A DNA stretch of 64,000 nucleotides from Phytophthora sp. 'mugwort' (lineage: Eukaryota; Oomycota; Peronosporomycetes; Peronosporales; Peronosporaceae), in the NCBI GenBank assembly GCA_033558025.1, contig JAUCEF010000018.1:1550001-1614000 (forward strand), in the 5' to 3' direction. Shown here piece by piece: positions 15,001 to 27,000 of the stretch. Under the pieces are notes generated by a model. That model saw only the letters and a list, made by a program, of their open reading frames with translations, was not told the origin of the DNA and ran no database searches. The translations under genes and the position numbers were made by a program. Numbering within the stretch: the stretch's first letter is position 1; the number at the start of each line of letters is the position of its first letter.

Positions 15001-18000
15001 GTGCCAGTACCAGCTCCACTGCCCACACTGATGGACCCACCTGTCAACGCACCTTGGCCGCCGATCAGCTCGATCAAGCCGCCAGCAGACCCCGTCGCAA
15101 TCGCAGAACTCAAACCAGCAGTGATCGACACCTTACCGCCGCTACCGCTTGATCCGTCGCCCACACTCATGACCACAGAACCGCCGTTACCGCCAGTGCT
15201 CGCGCCACTGCCCAGCAAGAGGTTGCCAGACGACCCTGCACTCGCGCTGCCGCTGCTGAAGCTCAGCAGGCCAGACCGACCTGCCGTGCCGCTAGAGCCC
15301 GTGCTCAGCGATATCGAACCGCTAGAGCTCGCCACACCGCGGCCGCTCAACACACTCACGGAGCCACCTGTACCACTTGTTAGAGACGACAAAGCCGTCG
15401 AGTCTCCCGCCGTTAAGGAGATAGCGCCACCCGACATGGCATCGCCAGCGCCCACAGACAGAGAGATCGACCCACCGTGACCGCCCGTTGACACACCCGT
15501 ATTCACAGCCACGGAACCGCTGTCGCCCACACGGCTCACGCCGCTCGTCAGACGAAGACTGCCACTCACGCCGCTCCCACTCGCAGCGTCCGGCGTCGTC
15601 AGCGAGATGTCGCCGCTCGACGTCGTCACACCCGCGCCGCTCGCCAAAGTGATCGAACCGCCACTCGTCACGCCGCTCCCACCGCTCAGCGAGATCGACC
15701 CGCCGACAGTGCCGCTCGTGTGGGTATCACCAGACCGCAGCGAGACGGATCCGCCAGCGCCGCTGTTGCCAGTTCCCACATTCAGCACCACAGAGCCACC
15801 GTTGCCGCCAGTACTGTCGCCAGTGCTCACTGTCACGTCACCTACCGTGCCCGCCGTCGATGAACCTGTCGTCAGGCTGATCAACCCAGACGAACCGCTA
15901 GAGCCACTATTCCCCGAGCCACCATCCGGAGTGCGCACAAGCACATTGCCGCTCGTGAATGTGCTGCTCGCGCCACTAGATACCTCGACGTTGCCGCCCA
16001 CACCACTGTCAACAGTGCCGACAGTGCCGCCACTCGTACCACCAGCAGTCAGCAACACCTTGCCGCCGGCTCCAATGTCGCCACTGCCCACGGACAGCTC
16101 GATGTTGCCTCCTCTGCCGCCATTCGACAAACCCGTCGTCAGACGAACAGACCCGCTCGACGACTGAGACGCAGCGCCGCTCGCCAACGACAACGACCCG
16201 CTCGTGCTAGACGACGCACTCCACAGCGACACGTCCCCACTCGTCGTGCTGGTGCCAGTACCAGCTCCACTGCCCACACTGATGGACCCGCCGGTCAACG
16301 CACCTTGGCCGCCGATCAGCTCGATCAAGCCACCAACAGACCCCGTCGAAGTTGCAGAACTTAAACCAGCAGTGATCGACACCTTACCGCCGCTACCGCT
16401 TGATCCGTCGCCCACACTCATGACCACAGAACCGCCGTTACCGCCAGTGCTCGCGCCACTGCCCAGCAAGAGGTTGCCAGACGACCCGGCACTCGCGCTG
16501 CCGCTGCTGAAGCTCAGCAGGCCAGACCGACCTGCCGTGCCGCCAGAGCCCGTGCTCAGCGATATCGAACCGCTAGAGCTCGCCACACCGCGGCCGCTCA
16601 ACACACTCACGGAGCCACCTGTACCACTTGCTAGAGATGACAAAGCCGTCGAGTCTCCCGCCGTTAAGGAGATAGCGCCACCCGACATGGCATCGCCAGC
16701 GCCCACCGACAGAGAGATCGACCCACCGTGACCGCCCGTTGACACACCCGTATTCACAGCCACGGAACCGCTGTCGCCCACACGGCTCACGCCGCTCGTC
16801 AGACGAAGACTGCCACTCACGCCGCTCGCACTCGCAGCGTCCGGCGTCGTCAGCGAGATGTCGCCGCTCGACGTCGTCACACCCGCGCCGCTCGCCAAAG
16901 TGATCGAACCGCCACTCGTCACGCCGCTCCCACCGCTCAGCGAGATCGACCCGCCGACAGTGCCGCTCGTGTGCGTGTCACCAGACCGCAGCGAGATGGA
17001 TCCGCCAGCGCCGCTGTTGCCAGTTCCCACATTCAGCACCACAGAGCCACCGTTGCCGCCAGTACTGTCGCCAGTGCTCACTGTCACGTCACCTACCGTG
17101 CCCGCCGTCGATGAACCTGTCGTCAGGCTGATCAACCCAGACGAACCGCTAGAGCCACTATTCCCCGAGCCACCATCCGGAGTGCGCACAAGCACATTGC
17201 CGCTCGTGAATATGCTGCTCGCGCCACTAGATACTTCGACGTTGCCGCCCACACCACTCTCAGCAGTGCCGACAGTGCCGCCACTCGCACCACCAGCAGT
17301 CAGCAACACCTTGCCGCCGGCTCCAATGTCGCCACTGCCCACGGACAGCTCGATGTTGCCTCCACTACCGCCATTCGACAAGCCTGTCGTCAGATGAACA
17401 GACCCGCTCGACGACTGAGACGCAGCGCCGCTCGCCACCGACAACGACCCGCTCGTGCTAGACGACGCACTCCACAGCGACACGTCCCCACTCGTCGTGC
17501 TGGTGCCAGTACCAGCTCCACTGCCCACACTGATGGACCCGCCGGTCAACGCACCTTGGCCGCCGATCAGCTCGATCAAGCCACCAACAGACCCCGTCGA
17601 AGTTGCAGAACTTAAACCAGCAGTGATCGACACCTTACCGCCGCTACCGCTTGATCCGTCGCCCACACTCATGACCACAGAACCGCCGTTACCGCCAGTG
17701 CTCGCGCCACTGCCCAGCAAGAGGTTGCCAGACGACCCGGCACTCGCGCTGCCGCTGCTGAAGCTCAGCAGGCCAGACCGACCTGACGTGCCGCCAGAGC
17801 CCGTGCTCAGCGAAATCGAACCGCTAGAGCTCGCCACACCGCGGCCGCTCAACACACTCACGGAGCCACCTGTACCACTTGTTAGAGACGACAAAGCCGT
17901 CGAGTCTCCCGCCGTTAAGGAGATAGCGCCACCCGACATGGCATCGCCAGCGCCCACAGACAGAGAGATCGACCCACCGTGACCGCCCGTTGACACACCC

Positions 18001-21000
18001 GTATTCACAGCCACGGAACCGCTGTCGCCCACACGGCTCACGCCGCTCGTCAGACGAAGACTGCCACTCACGCCGCTCCCACTCGCAGCGTCCGGCGTCG
18101 TCAGCGAGATGTCGCCGCTCGACGTCGTCACACCCGCGCCGCTCGCCAAAGTGATCGAACCGCCACTCGTCACGCCGCTCCCACCGCTCAGCGAGATCGA
18201 CCCGCCGACAGTGCCGCTCGTGTGCGTGTCACCAGACCGCAGCGAGATGGATCCGCCAGCGCCGCTGTTGCCAGTTCCCACATTCAGCACCACAGAGCCA
18301 CCGTTGCCGCCAGTACTGTCGCCAGTGCTCACTGTCACGTCACCTACCGTGCCCGCCGTCGATGAACCTGTCGTCAGGCTGATCAACCCAGACGAACCGC
18401 TAGAGCCACTATTTCCCGAGCCACCATCCGGAGTGCGCACAAGCACATTGCCGCTCGTGAATGTGCTGCTCGCGCCACTAGATACCTCGACGTTGCCGCC
18501 CACACCACTGTCAACACTGCCAACAGTGCCGCCACTCGCACCACCAGCAGTCAGCAACACCTTGCCGCCGGCTCCAATGTCGCCACTGCCCACGGACAGC
18601 TCGATGTTGCCTCCTCTGCCGCCATTCGACAAACCCGTCGTCAGACGAACAGACCCGCTCGACGACTGAGACGCAGCGCCGCTCGCCAACGACAACGACC
18701 CGCTCGTGCTAGACGACGCACTCCACAGCGACACGTCCCCACTCGTCGTGCTGGTGCCAATACCAGCTCCACTGCCCACACTGATGGACCCACCTGTCAA
18801 CGCACCTTGGCCGCCGATCAGCTCGATCAAGCCGCCAGCAGACCCCGTCGCAATCGCAGAACTCAAACCAGCAGTGATCGACACCTTACCGCCGCTACCG
18901 CTTGATCCGTCGCCCACACTCATGACCACAGAACCGCCGTTACCGCCAGTGCTCGCGCCACTGCCCAGCAAGAGGTTGCCAGACGACCCTGCACTCGCGC
19001 TGCCGCTGCTGAAGCTCAGCAGGCCAGACCGACCTGACGTGCCGCCAGAGCCCGTGCTCAGCGAAATCGAACCGCTAGAGCTCGCCACACCGCGGCCGCT
19101 CAACACACTCACGGAGCCACCTGTACCACTTGTTAGAGACGACAAAGCCGTCGAGTCTCCCGCCGTTAAGGAGATAGCGCCACCCGACATGGCATCGCCA
19201 GCGCCCACCGACAGAGAGATCGACCCACCGTGACCGCCCGTTGACACACCCGTATTCACAGCCACGGAACCGCTGTCGCCCACACGGCTCACGCCGCTCG
19301 TCAGACGAAGACTGCCACTCACGCCGCTCGCACTCGCAGCGTCCGGCGTCGTCAGCGAGATGTCGCCGCTCGACGTCGTCACACCCGCGCCGCTCGCCAA
19401 AGTGATCGAACCGCCACTCGTCACGCCGCTCCCACCGCTCAGCGAGATCGACCCGCCGACAGTGCCGCTCGTGTGCGTGTCACCAGACCGCAGCGAGATG
19501 GATCCGCCAGCGCCGCTGTTGCCAGTTCCCACATTCAGCACCACAGAGCCACCGTTGCCGCCAGTACTGTCGCCAGTGCTCACTGTCACGTCACCTACCG
19601 TGCCCGCCGTCGATGAACCTGTCGTCAGGCTGATCAACCCAGACGAACCGCCCGAGCCACTATTTCCCGAGCCACCATCCGGAGTGCGCACAAGCACATT
19701 GCCGCTCGTGAATGTGCTGCTCGCGCCGCTTGATATCTCAACGCTACCACCCACACCACTCTCAGCAGTGCCAATTGTGCCGCCACTCGCACCACCAGCA
19801 GTCAGCAACACCTTGCCGCCGGCTCCAATGTCGCCACTGCCCACGGACAGCTCGATGTTGCCTCCTCTGCCGCCATTCGACAAACCCGTCGTCAGACGAA
19901 CAGACCCGCTCGACGACTGAGACGCAGCGCCGCTCGCCAACGACAACGACCCGCTCGTGCTAGACGACGCACTCCACAGCGACACGTCCCCACTCGTCGT
20001 GCTGGTGCCAATACCAGCTCCACTGCCCACACTGATGGACCCACCTGTCAACGCACCTTGGCCGCCGATCAGCTCGATCAAGCCGCCAGCAGACCCCGTC
20101 GCAATCGCAGAACTCAAACCAGCAGTGATCGACACCTTACCGCCGCTACCGCTTGATCCGTCGCCCACACTCATGACCACAGAACCGCCGTTACCGCCAG
20201 TGCTCGCGCCACTGCCCAGCAAGAGGTTGCCAGACGACCCTGCACTCGCGCTGCCGCTGCTGAAGCTCAGCAGGCCAGACCGACCTGACGTGCCGCCAGA
20301 GCCCGTGCTCAGCGAAATCGAACCGCTAGAGCTCGCCACACCGCGGCCGCTCAACACACTCACGGAGCCACCTGTACCACTTGCTAGAGATGACAAAGCC
20401 GTCGAGTCTCCCGCCGTTAAGGAGATAGCGCCACCCGACATGGCATCGCCAGCGCCCACCGACAGAGAGATCGACCCGCCGTGACCGCCCGTTGACACAC
20501 CCGTATTCACAGCCACGGAACCGCTGTCGCCCACACGGCTCACGCCGCTCGTCAGACGAAGACTGCCACTCACGCCGCTCGCACTCGCAGCGTCCGGCGT
20601 CGTCAGCGAGATGTCGCCGCTCGACGTCGTCACACCCGCGCCGCTCTGCAACGAGATCGAGCCGCCGCTCGTCACGCCGCTCCCACCGCTCAGCGAGATC
20701 GACCCGCCGACAGTGCCGCTCGTGTGCGTGTCACCAGACCGCAGCGAGATGGATCCGCCAGCGCCGCTGTTGCCAGTTCCCACATTCAGCACCACAGAGC
20801 CACCGTTGCCGCCAGTACTGTCGCCAGTGCTCACTGTCACGTCACCTACCGTGCCCGCCGTCGATGAACCTGTCGTCAGGCTGATCAACCCAGACGAACC
20901 GCCCGAGCCACTATTTCCCGAGCCACCATCCGGAGTGCGCACAAGCACATTGCCGCTCGTGAATGTGCTGCTCGCGCCGCTTGATATCTCAACGCTACCA

Positions 21001-24000
21001 CCCACACCACTCTCAGCAGTGCCAATTGTGCCGCCACTCGCACCACCAGCAGTCAGCAACACCTTGCCGCCGGCTCCAATGTCGCCACTGCCCACGGACA
21101 GCTCGATGTTGCCTCCTCTGCCGCCATTCGACAAACCCGTCGTCAGATGAACAGACCCGCTCGACGACTGAGACGCAGCGCCGCTCGCCACCGACAACGA
21201 CCCGCTCGTGCTAGACGACGCACTCCACAGCGACACGTCCCCACTCGTCGTGCTGGTGCCAGTACCGGCTCCACTGCCCACACTGATGGACCCACCTGTC
21301 AACGCACCTTGGCCGCCGATCAGCTCGATCAAGCCGCCAGCAGACCCCGTCGCAATCGCAGAACTCAAACCAGCAGTGATCGACACCTTACCGCCGCTAC
21401 CGCTTGATCCGTCGCCCACACTCATGACCACAGAACCGCCGTTACCGCCAGTGCTCGCGCCACTGCCCAGCAAGAGGTTGCCAGACGACCCTGCACTCGC
21501 GCTGCCGCTGCTGAAGCTCAGCAGGCCAGACCGACCTGACGTGCCGCCAGAGCCCGTGCTCAGCGAAATCGAACCGCTAGAGCTCGCCACACCGCGGCCG
21601 CTCAACACACTCACGGAGCCACCTGTACCACTTGTTAGAGACGACAAAGCCGTCGAGTCTCCCGCCGTTAAGGAGATAGCGCCACCCGACATGGCATCGC
21701 CAGCGCCCACCGACAGAGAGATCGACCCACCGTGACCGCCCGTTGACACACCCGTATTCACAGCCACGGAACCGCTGTCGCCCACACGGCTCACGCCGCT
21801 CGTCAGACGAAGACTGCCACTCACGCCGCTCGCACTCGCAGCGTCCGGCGTCGTCAGCGAGATGTCGCCGCTCGACGTCGTCACACCCGCGCCGCTCGCC
21901 AAAGTGATCGAACCGCCACTCGTCACGCCGCTCCCACCGCTCAGCGAGATCGACCCGCCGACAGTGCCGCTCGTGTGCGTGTCACCAGACCGCAGCGAGA
22001 TGGATCCGCCAGCGCCGCTGTTGCCAGTTCCCACATTCAGCACCACAGAGCCACCGTTGCCGCCAGTACTGTCGCCAGTGCTCACTGTCACGTCACCTAC
22101 CGTGCCCGCCGTCGATGAACCTGTCGTCAGGCTGATCAACCCAGACGAACCGCCCGAGCCACTATTTCCCGAGCCACCATCCGGAGTGCGCACAAGCACA
22201 TTGCCGCTCGTGAATGTGCTGCTCGCGCCGCTTGATATCTCAACGCTACCACCCACACCACTCTCAGCAGTGCCAATTGTGCCGCCACTCGCACCACCAG
22301 CAGTCAGCAACACCTTGCCGCCGGCTCCAATGTCGCCACTGCCCACGGACAGCTCGATGTTGCCTCCTCTGCCGCCATTCGACAAACCCGTCGTCAGACG
22401 AACAGACCCGCTCGACGACTGAGACGCAGCGCCGCTCGCCAACGACAACGACCCGCTCGTGCTAGACGACGCACTCCACAGCGACACGTCCCCACTCGTC
22501 GTGCTGGTGCCAATACCAGCTCCACTGCCCACACTGATGGACCCACCTGTCAACGCACCTTGGCCGCCGATCAGCTCGATCAAGCCGCCAGCAGACCCCG
22601 TCGCAATCGCAGAACTCAAACCAGCAGTGATCGACACCTTACCGCCGCTACCGCTTGATCCGTCGCCCACACTCATGACCACAGAACCGCCGTTACCGCC
22701 AGTGCTCGCGCCACTGCCCAGCAAGAGGTTGCCAGACGACCCTGCACTCGCGCTGCCGCTGCTGAAGCTCAGCAGGCCAGACCGACCTGACGTGCCGCCA
22801 GAGCCCGTGCTCAGCGAAATCGAACCGCTAGAGCTCGCCACACCGCGGCCGCTCAACACACTCACGGAGCCACCTGTACCACTTGTTAGAGACGACAAAG
22901 CCGTCGAGTCCCCCGCCGTTAAGGAGATAGCGCCACCCGACAGGGCATCGCCAGCGCCCACCGACAGAGAGATCGACCCGCCGTGACCGCCCGTTGACAC
23001 ACCCGTATTCACAGCCACGGAACCGCTGTCGCCCACACGGCTCACGCCGCTCGTCAGACGAAGACTGCCACTCACGCCGCTCGCACTCGCAGCGTCCGGC
23101 GTCGTCAGCGAGATGTCGCCGCTCGACGTCGTCACACCCGCGCCGCTCTGCAACGAGATCGAGCCGCCGCTCGTCACGCCGCTCCCACCGCTCAGCGAGA
23201 TCGACCCGCCGACAGTGCCGCTCGTGTGCGTGTCACCAGACCGCAGCGAGATGGATCCGCCAGCGCCGCTGTTGCCAGTTCCCACATTCAGCACCACAGA
23301 GCCACCGTTGCCGCCAGTACTGTCGCCAGTGCTCACTGTCACGTCACCTACCGTGCCCGCCGTCGATGAACCTGTCGTCAGGCTGATCAACCCAGACGAA
23401 CCGCCCGAGCCACTATTTCCCGAGCCACCATCCGGAGTGCGCACAAGCACATTGCCGCTCGTGAATGTGCTGCTCGCGCCGCTTGATATCTCAACGCTAC
23501 CACCCACACCACTCTCAGCAGTGCCAATTGTGCCGCCACTCGCACCACCAGCAGTAAGCAACACCTTGCCGCCGGCTCCAATGTCGCCACTGCCCACGGA
23601 CAGCTCGATGTTGCCTCCTCTGCCGCCATTCGACAAACCCGTCGTCAGACGAACAGACCCGCTCGACGACTGAGATGCAGCGCCGCTCGCCACCGACAAC
23701 GACCCGCTCGTGCTAGACGACGCACTCCACAGCGACACGTCCCCACTCGTCGTGCTGGTGCCAGTACCAGCTCCACTGCCCACACTGATGGACCCACCTG
23801 TCAACGCACCTTGGCCGCCGATCAGCTCGATCAAGCCGCCAGCAGACCCCGTCGCAATCGCAGAACTCAAACCAGCAGTGATCGACACCTTACCGCCGCT
23901 ACCGCTTGATCCGTCGCCCACACTCATGACCACAGAACCGCCGTTACCGCCAGTGCTCGCGCCACTGCCCAGCAAGAGGTTGCCAGACGACCCGGCACTC

Positions 24001-27000
24001 GCGCTGCCGCTGCTGAAGCTCAGCAGGCCAGACCGACCTGCCGTGCCGCCAGAGCCCGTGCTCAGCGATATCGAACCGCTAGAGCTCGCCACACCGCGGC
24101 CGCTCAACACACTCACGGAGCCACCTGTACCACTTGCTAGAGATGACAAAGCCGTCGAGTCTCCCGCCGTTAAGGAGATAGCGCCACCCGACATGGCATC
24201 GCCAGCGCCCACAGACAGAGAGATCGACCCACCGTGACCGCCCGTTGACACACCCGTATTCACAGCCACGGAACCGCTGTCGCCCACACGGCTCACGCCG
24301 CTCGTCAGACGAAGACTGCCACTCACGCCGCTCCCACTCGCAGCGTCCGGCGTCGTCAGCGAGATGTCGCCACTCGACGTCGTCACACCCGCGCCGCTCT
24401 GCAACGAGATCGAGCCGCCGCTCGTCACGCCGCTCCCACCGCTCAGCGAGATCGACCCGCCGACAGTGCCGCTCGTGTGCGTGTCACCAGACCGCAGCGA
24501 GATGGATCCGCCAGCGCCGCTGTTGCCAGTTCCCACATTCAGCACCACAGAGCCACCGTTGCCGCCAGTACTGTCGCCAGTGCTCACTGTCACGTCACCT
24601 ACCGTGCCCGCCGTCGATGAACCTGTCGTCAGGCTGATCAACCCAGACGAACCGCTAGAGCCACTATTTCCCGAGCCACCATCCGGAGTGCGCACAAGCA
24701 CATTGCCGCTCGTGAATGTGCTGCTCGCGCCGCTTGATATCTCAACGCTACCACCCACACCACTCTCAGCAGTGCCAATTGTGCCGCCACTCGTACCACC
24801 AGCAGTAAGCAACACCTTGCCGCCGGCTCCAATGTCGCCACTGCCCACGGACAGCTCGATGTTGCCTCCACTACCGCCATTCGACAAGCCTGTCGTCAGA
24901 TGAACAGACCCGCTCGACGACTGAGACGCAGCGCCGCTCGCCACCGACAACGACCCGCTCGTGCTAGACGACGCACTCCACAGCGACACGTCCCCACTCG
25001 TCGTGCTGGTGCCAGTACCAGCTCCACTGCCCACACTGATGGACCCACCTGTCAACGCACCTTGGCCGCCGATCAGCTCGATCAAGCCGCCAGCAGACCC
25101 CGTCGCAATCGCAGAACTCAAACCAGCAGTGATCGACACCTTACCGCCGCTACCGCTTGATCCGTCGCCCACTCTCATGACCACAGAACCGCCGTTACCG
25201 CCAGTGCTCGCGCCACTGCCCAGCAAGAGGTTGCCAGACGACCCGGCACTCGCGCTGCCGCTGCTGAAGCTCAGCAGGCCAGACCGACCTGCCGTGCCGC
25301 CAGAGCCCGTGCTCAGCGAAATCGAACCGCTAGAGCTCGCCACACCGCGGCCGCTCAACACACTCACGGAGCCACCTGTACCACTTGCTAGAGATGACAA
25401 AGCCGTCGAGTCTCCCGCCGTTAAGGAGATAGCGCCACCCGACAGGGCATCGCCAGCGCCCACCGACAGAGAGATCGACCCGCCGTGACCGCCCGTTGAC
25501 ACACCCGTATTCACAGCCACGGAACCGCTGTCGCCCACACGGCTCACGCCGCTCGTCAGACGAAGACTGCCACTCACGCCGCTCCCACTCGCAGCGTCCA
25601 GCGTCGTCAGCGAGATGTCGCCACTCGACGTCGTCACACCCGCGCCGCTCTGCAACGAGATCGAGCCGCCGCTCATCATGCCGCTCCCACCGCTCAGCGA
25701 GATCGACCCCCCGATTGTGCCAGTTGGTGATCCTGAACCGACGTGCGTGTCGCCCGACCGTAATGAAATGGACCCCCCGGCTCCACTACTACCCGTGCCA
25801 ACCTTCAACAGCACGGACCCGCCGTTGCCGCCGGTGCTACCGCCAGTGCTTACTGTAATGTCGCCTACTGTTGCTGCTGCTGCTGAGCCCGTCATTAACC
25901 TGACGAAACCGGATCTCCCTAAGGTTCCAGCATCAGGAGTTGCAAGAATGGCATTTCCGCTTGAGCCGTAAATACTGGAACCGGTGGTAATAGCGACAGT
26001 TCCGCCAGCCCCATGCTGGTCAAGTGTGATGCCAGCTTTCATTGTAATGTTAGCGCCATCACCCGTATCCCCAGCACCTCCAAGCAGCTGAATGGAGCCT
26101 CCGCTGCCTTGAGTTGCATCACCTGTCTGAAGATATGTATCGCCGCTATTGCCCCCACGGCTTTTCCCCGTAGAGACAAATACCCCTCCGGAACGTCCTG
26201 TGGCTCCTGAAACCTCTGTCGCGACGATGACGCTTCCAGAACTAGAAATACTGCTTCCACCAGATTTAAGTGAGATATGGCCACCAGTTTGGGAACCAAG
26301 TCCGCCAGTGGCAACTAGCGATCCCCCAACATCAGAGCTATTGCCTGCTGAAGCTATCACGTCCCCACCGCGAACAGGTCCAGAACTTCCGACCACCAGT
26401 TCAATATTTCCGGCCTTCTTCATCTGAGAATTGCCCGTAGTCACAGCTAATTTTCCCGAGTCGGCAATAGTGGAATATCCTGTAGCGATATTGACTAATC
26501 CAGACTGACCCATGATTCCTCCAGCGGCAGTCTTAATGTGGACAGAGCCACTGGACGTCAATGTACCCAGTCCACTACGCAAGAAGATCGAACCGCCCGT
26601 GCCAGTGTAACTACCACCACTGGTAATATTAACCATGCCACCCGTTCCATGACTTCCAGCGCCAACAAGCATGGATATTGATCCCCCAGTGAGTCCTGAA
26701 GAAAGACCCGTGCTAAGTACAATAGATCCACTGGCTCCAGAAGCCGATGCGCCAGTAGAAGCAACGATAGATCCTGACACGCCCGTACCATTCGAATCGG
26801 GAGAACTCATCACAAGAGAACCACTGCCTAAGACACCGATACCCGACGAAATGTTAACAGTGCCGCCAACTGTCTGAAAACTTTCTCCCGCCATAAAATT
26901 CATGTCACCACCTTGGAGTCGGTTTGAGCCTCCTAGGATTGTGACATTTCCTCCCCGTGCAGCGTTACTGGCACCAACAGACAACATAATATTACCAGAA

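Larger units (their letters stand above)
1..25708 (-). repeat. Array A: 1251-bp (417-aa) tandem coding repeat, about 20.5 copies
   Basis: The period is exactly 1251 bp. A recognisable landmark (plus-strand ATGTCGCCGCTCGACGTCGT or a close variant) recurs at 595, 1846, 3097 and so on to 25615, 21 times. Each unit encodes 26 strand motifs of 14 to 23 residues, such as S-G-D-V-S-L-W-S-A-S, G-G-N-I-E-L-S-V-G and S-G-N-L-L-L-G-S-G. Copies are near identical but carry combinations of a limited set of variants, so the array is a mosaic. It forms the C-side of the protein as seen here and runs off the window at position 1. It has more visible copies than B or C. Confidence 0.93.

Noticed and set aside
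1..25708. Non-coding satellite DNA or a CRISPR-like array
   Set aside because: Unit lengths are all multiples of three, the frame is open through unique flanks, and a known protein domain lies in the same frame. There is no short repeat and spacer alternation.
26039..26314. Small minus-strand frames at 26039-26314, 26558-26791, 40631-40882 and 41141-41455 as separate genes
   Set aside because: All are in a frame other than the main one, overlap it completely and show no domain.
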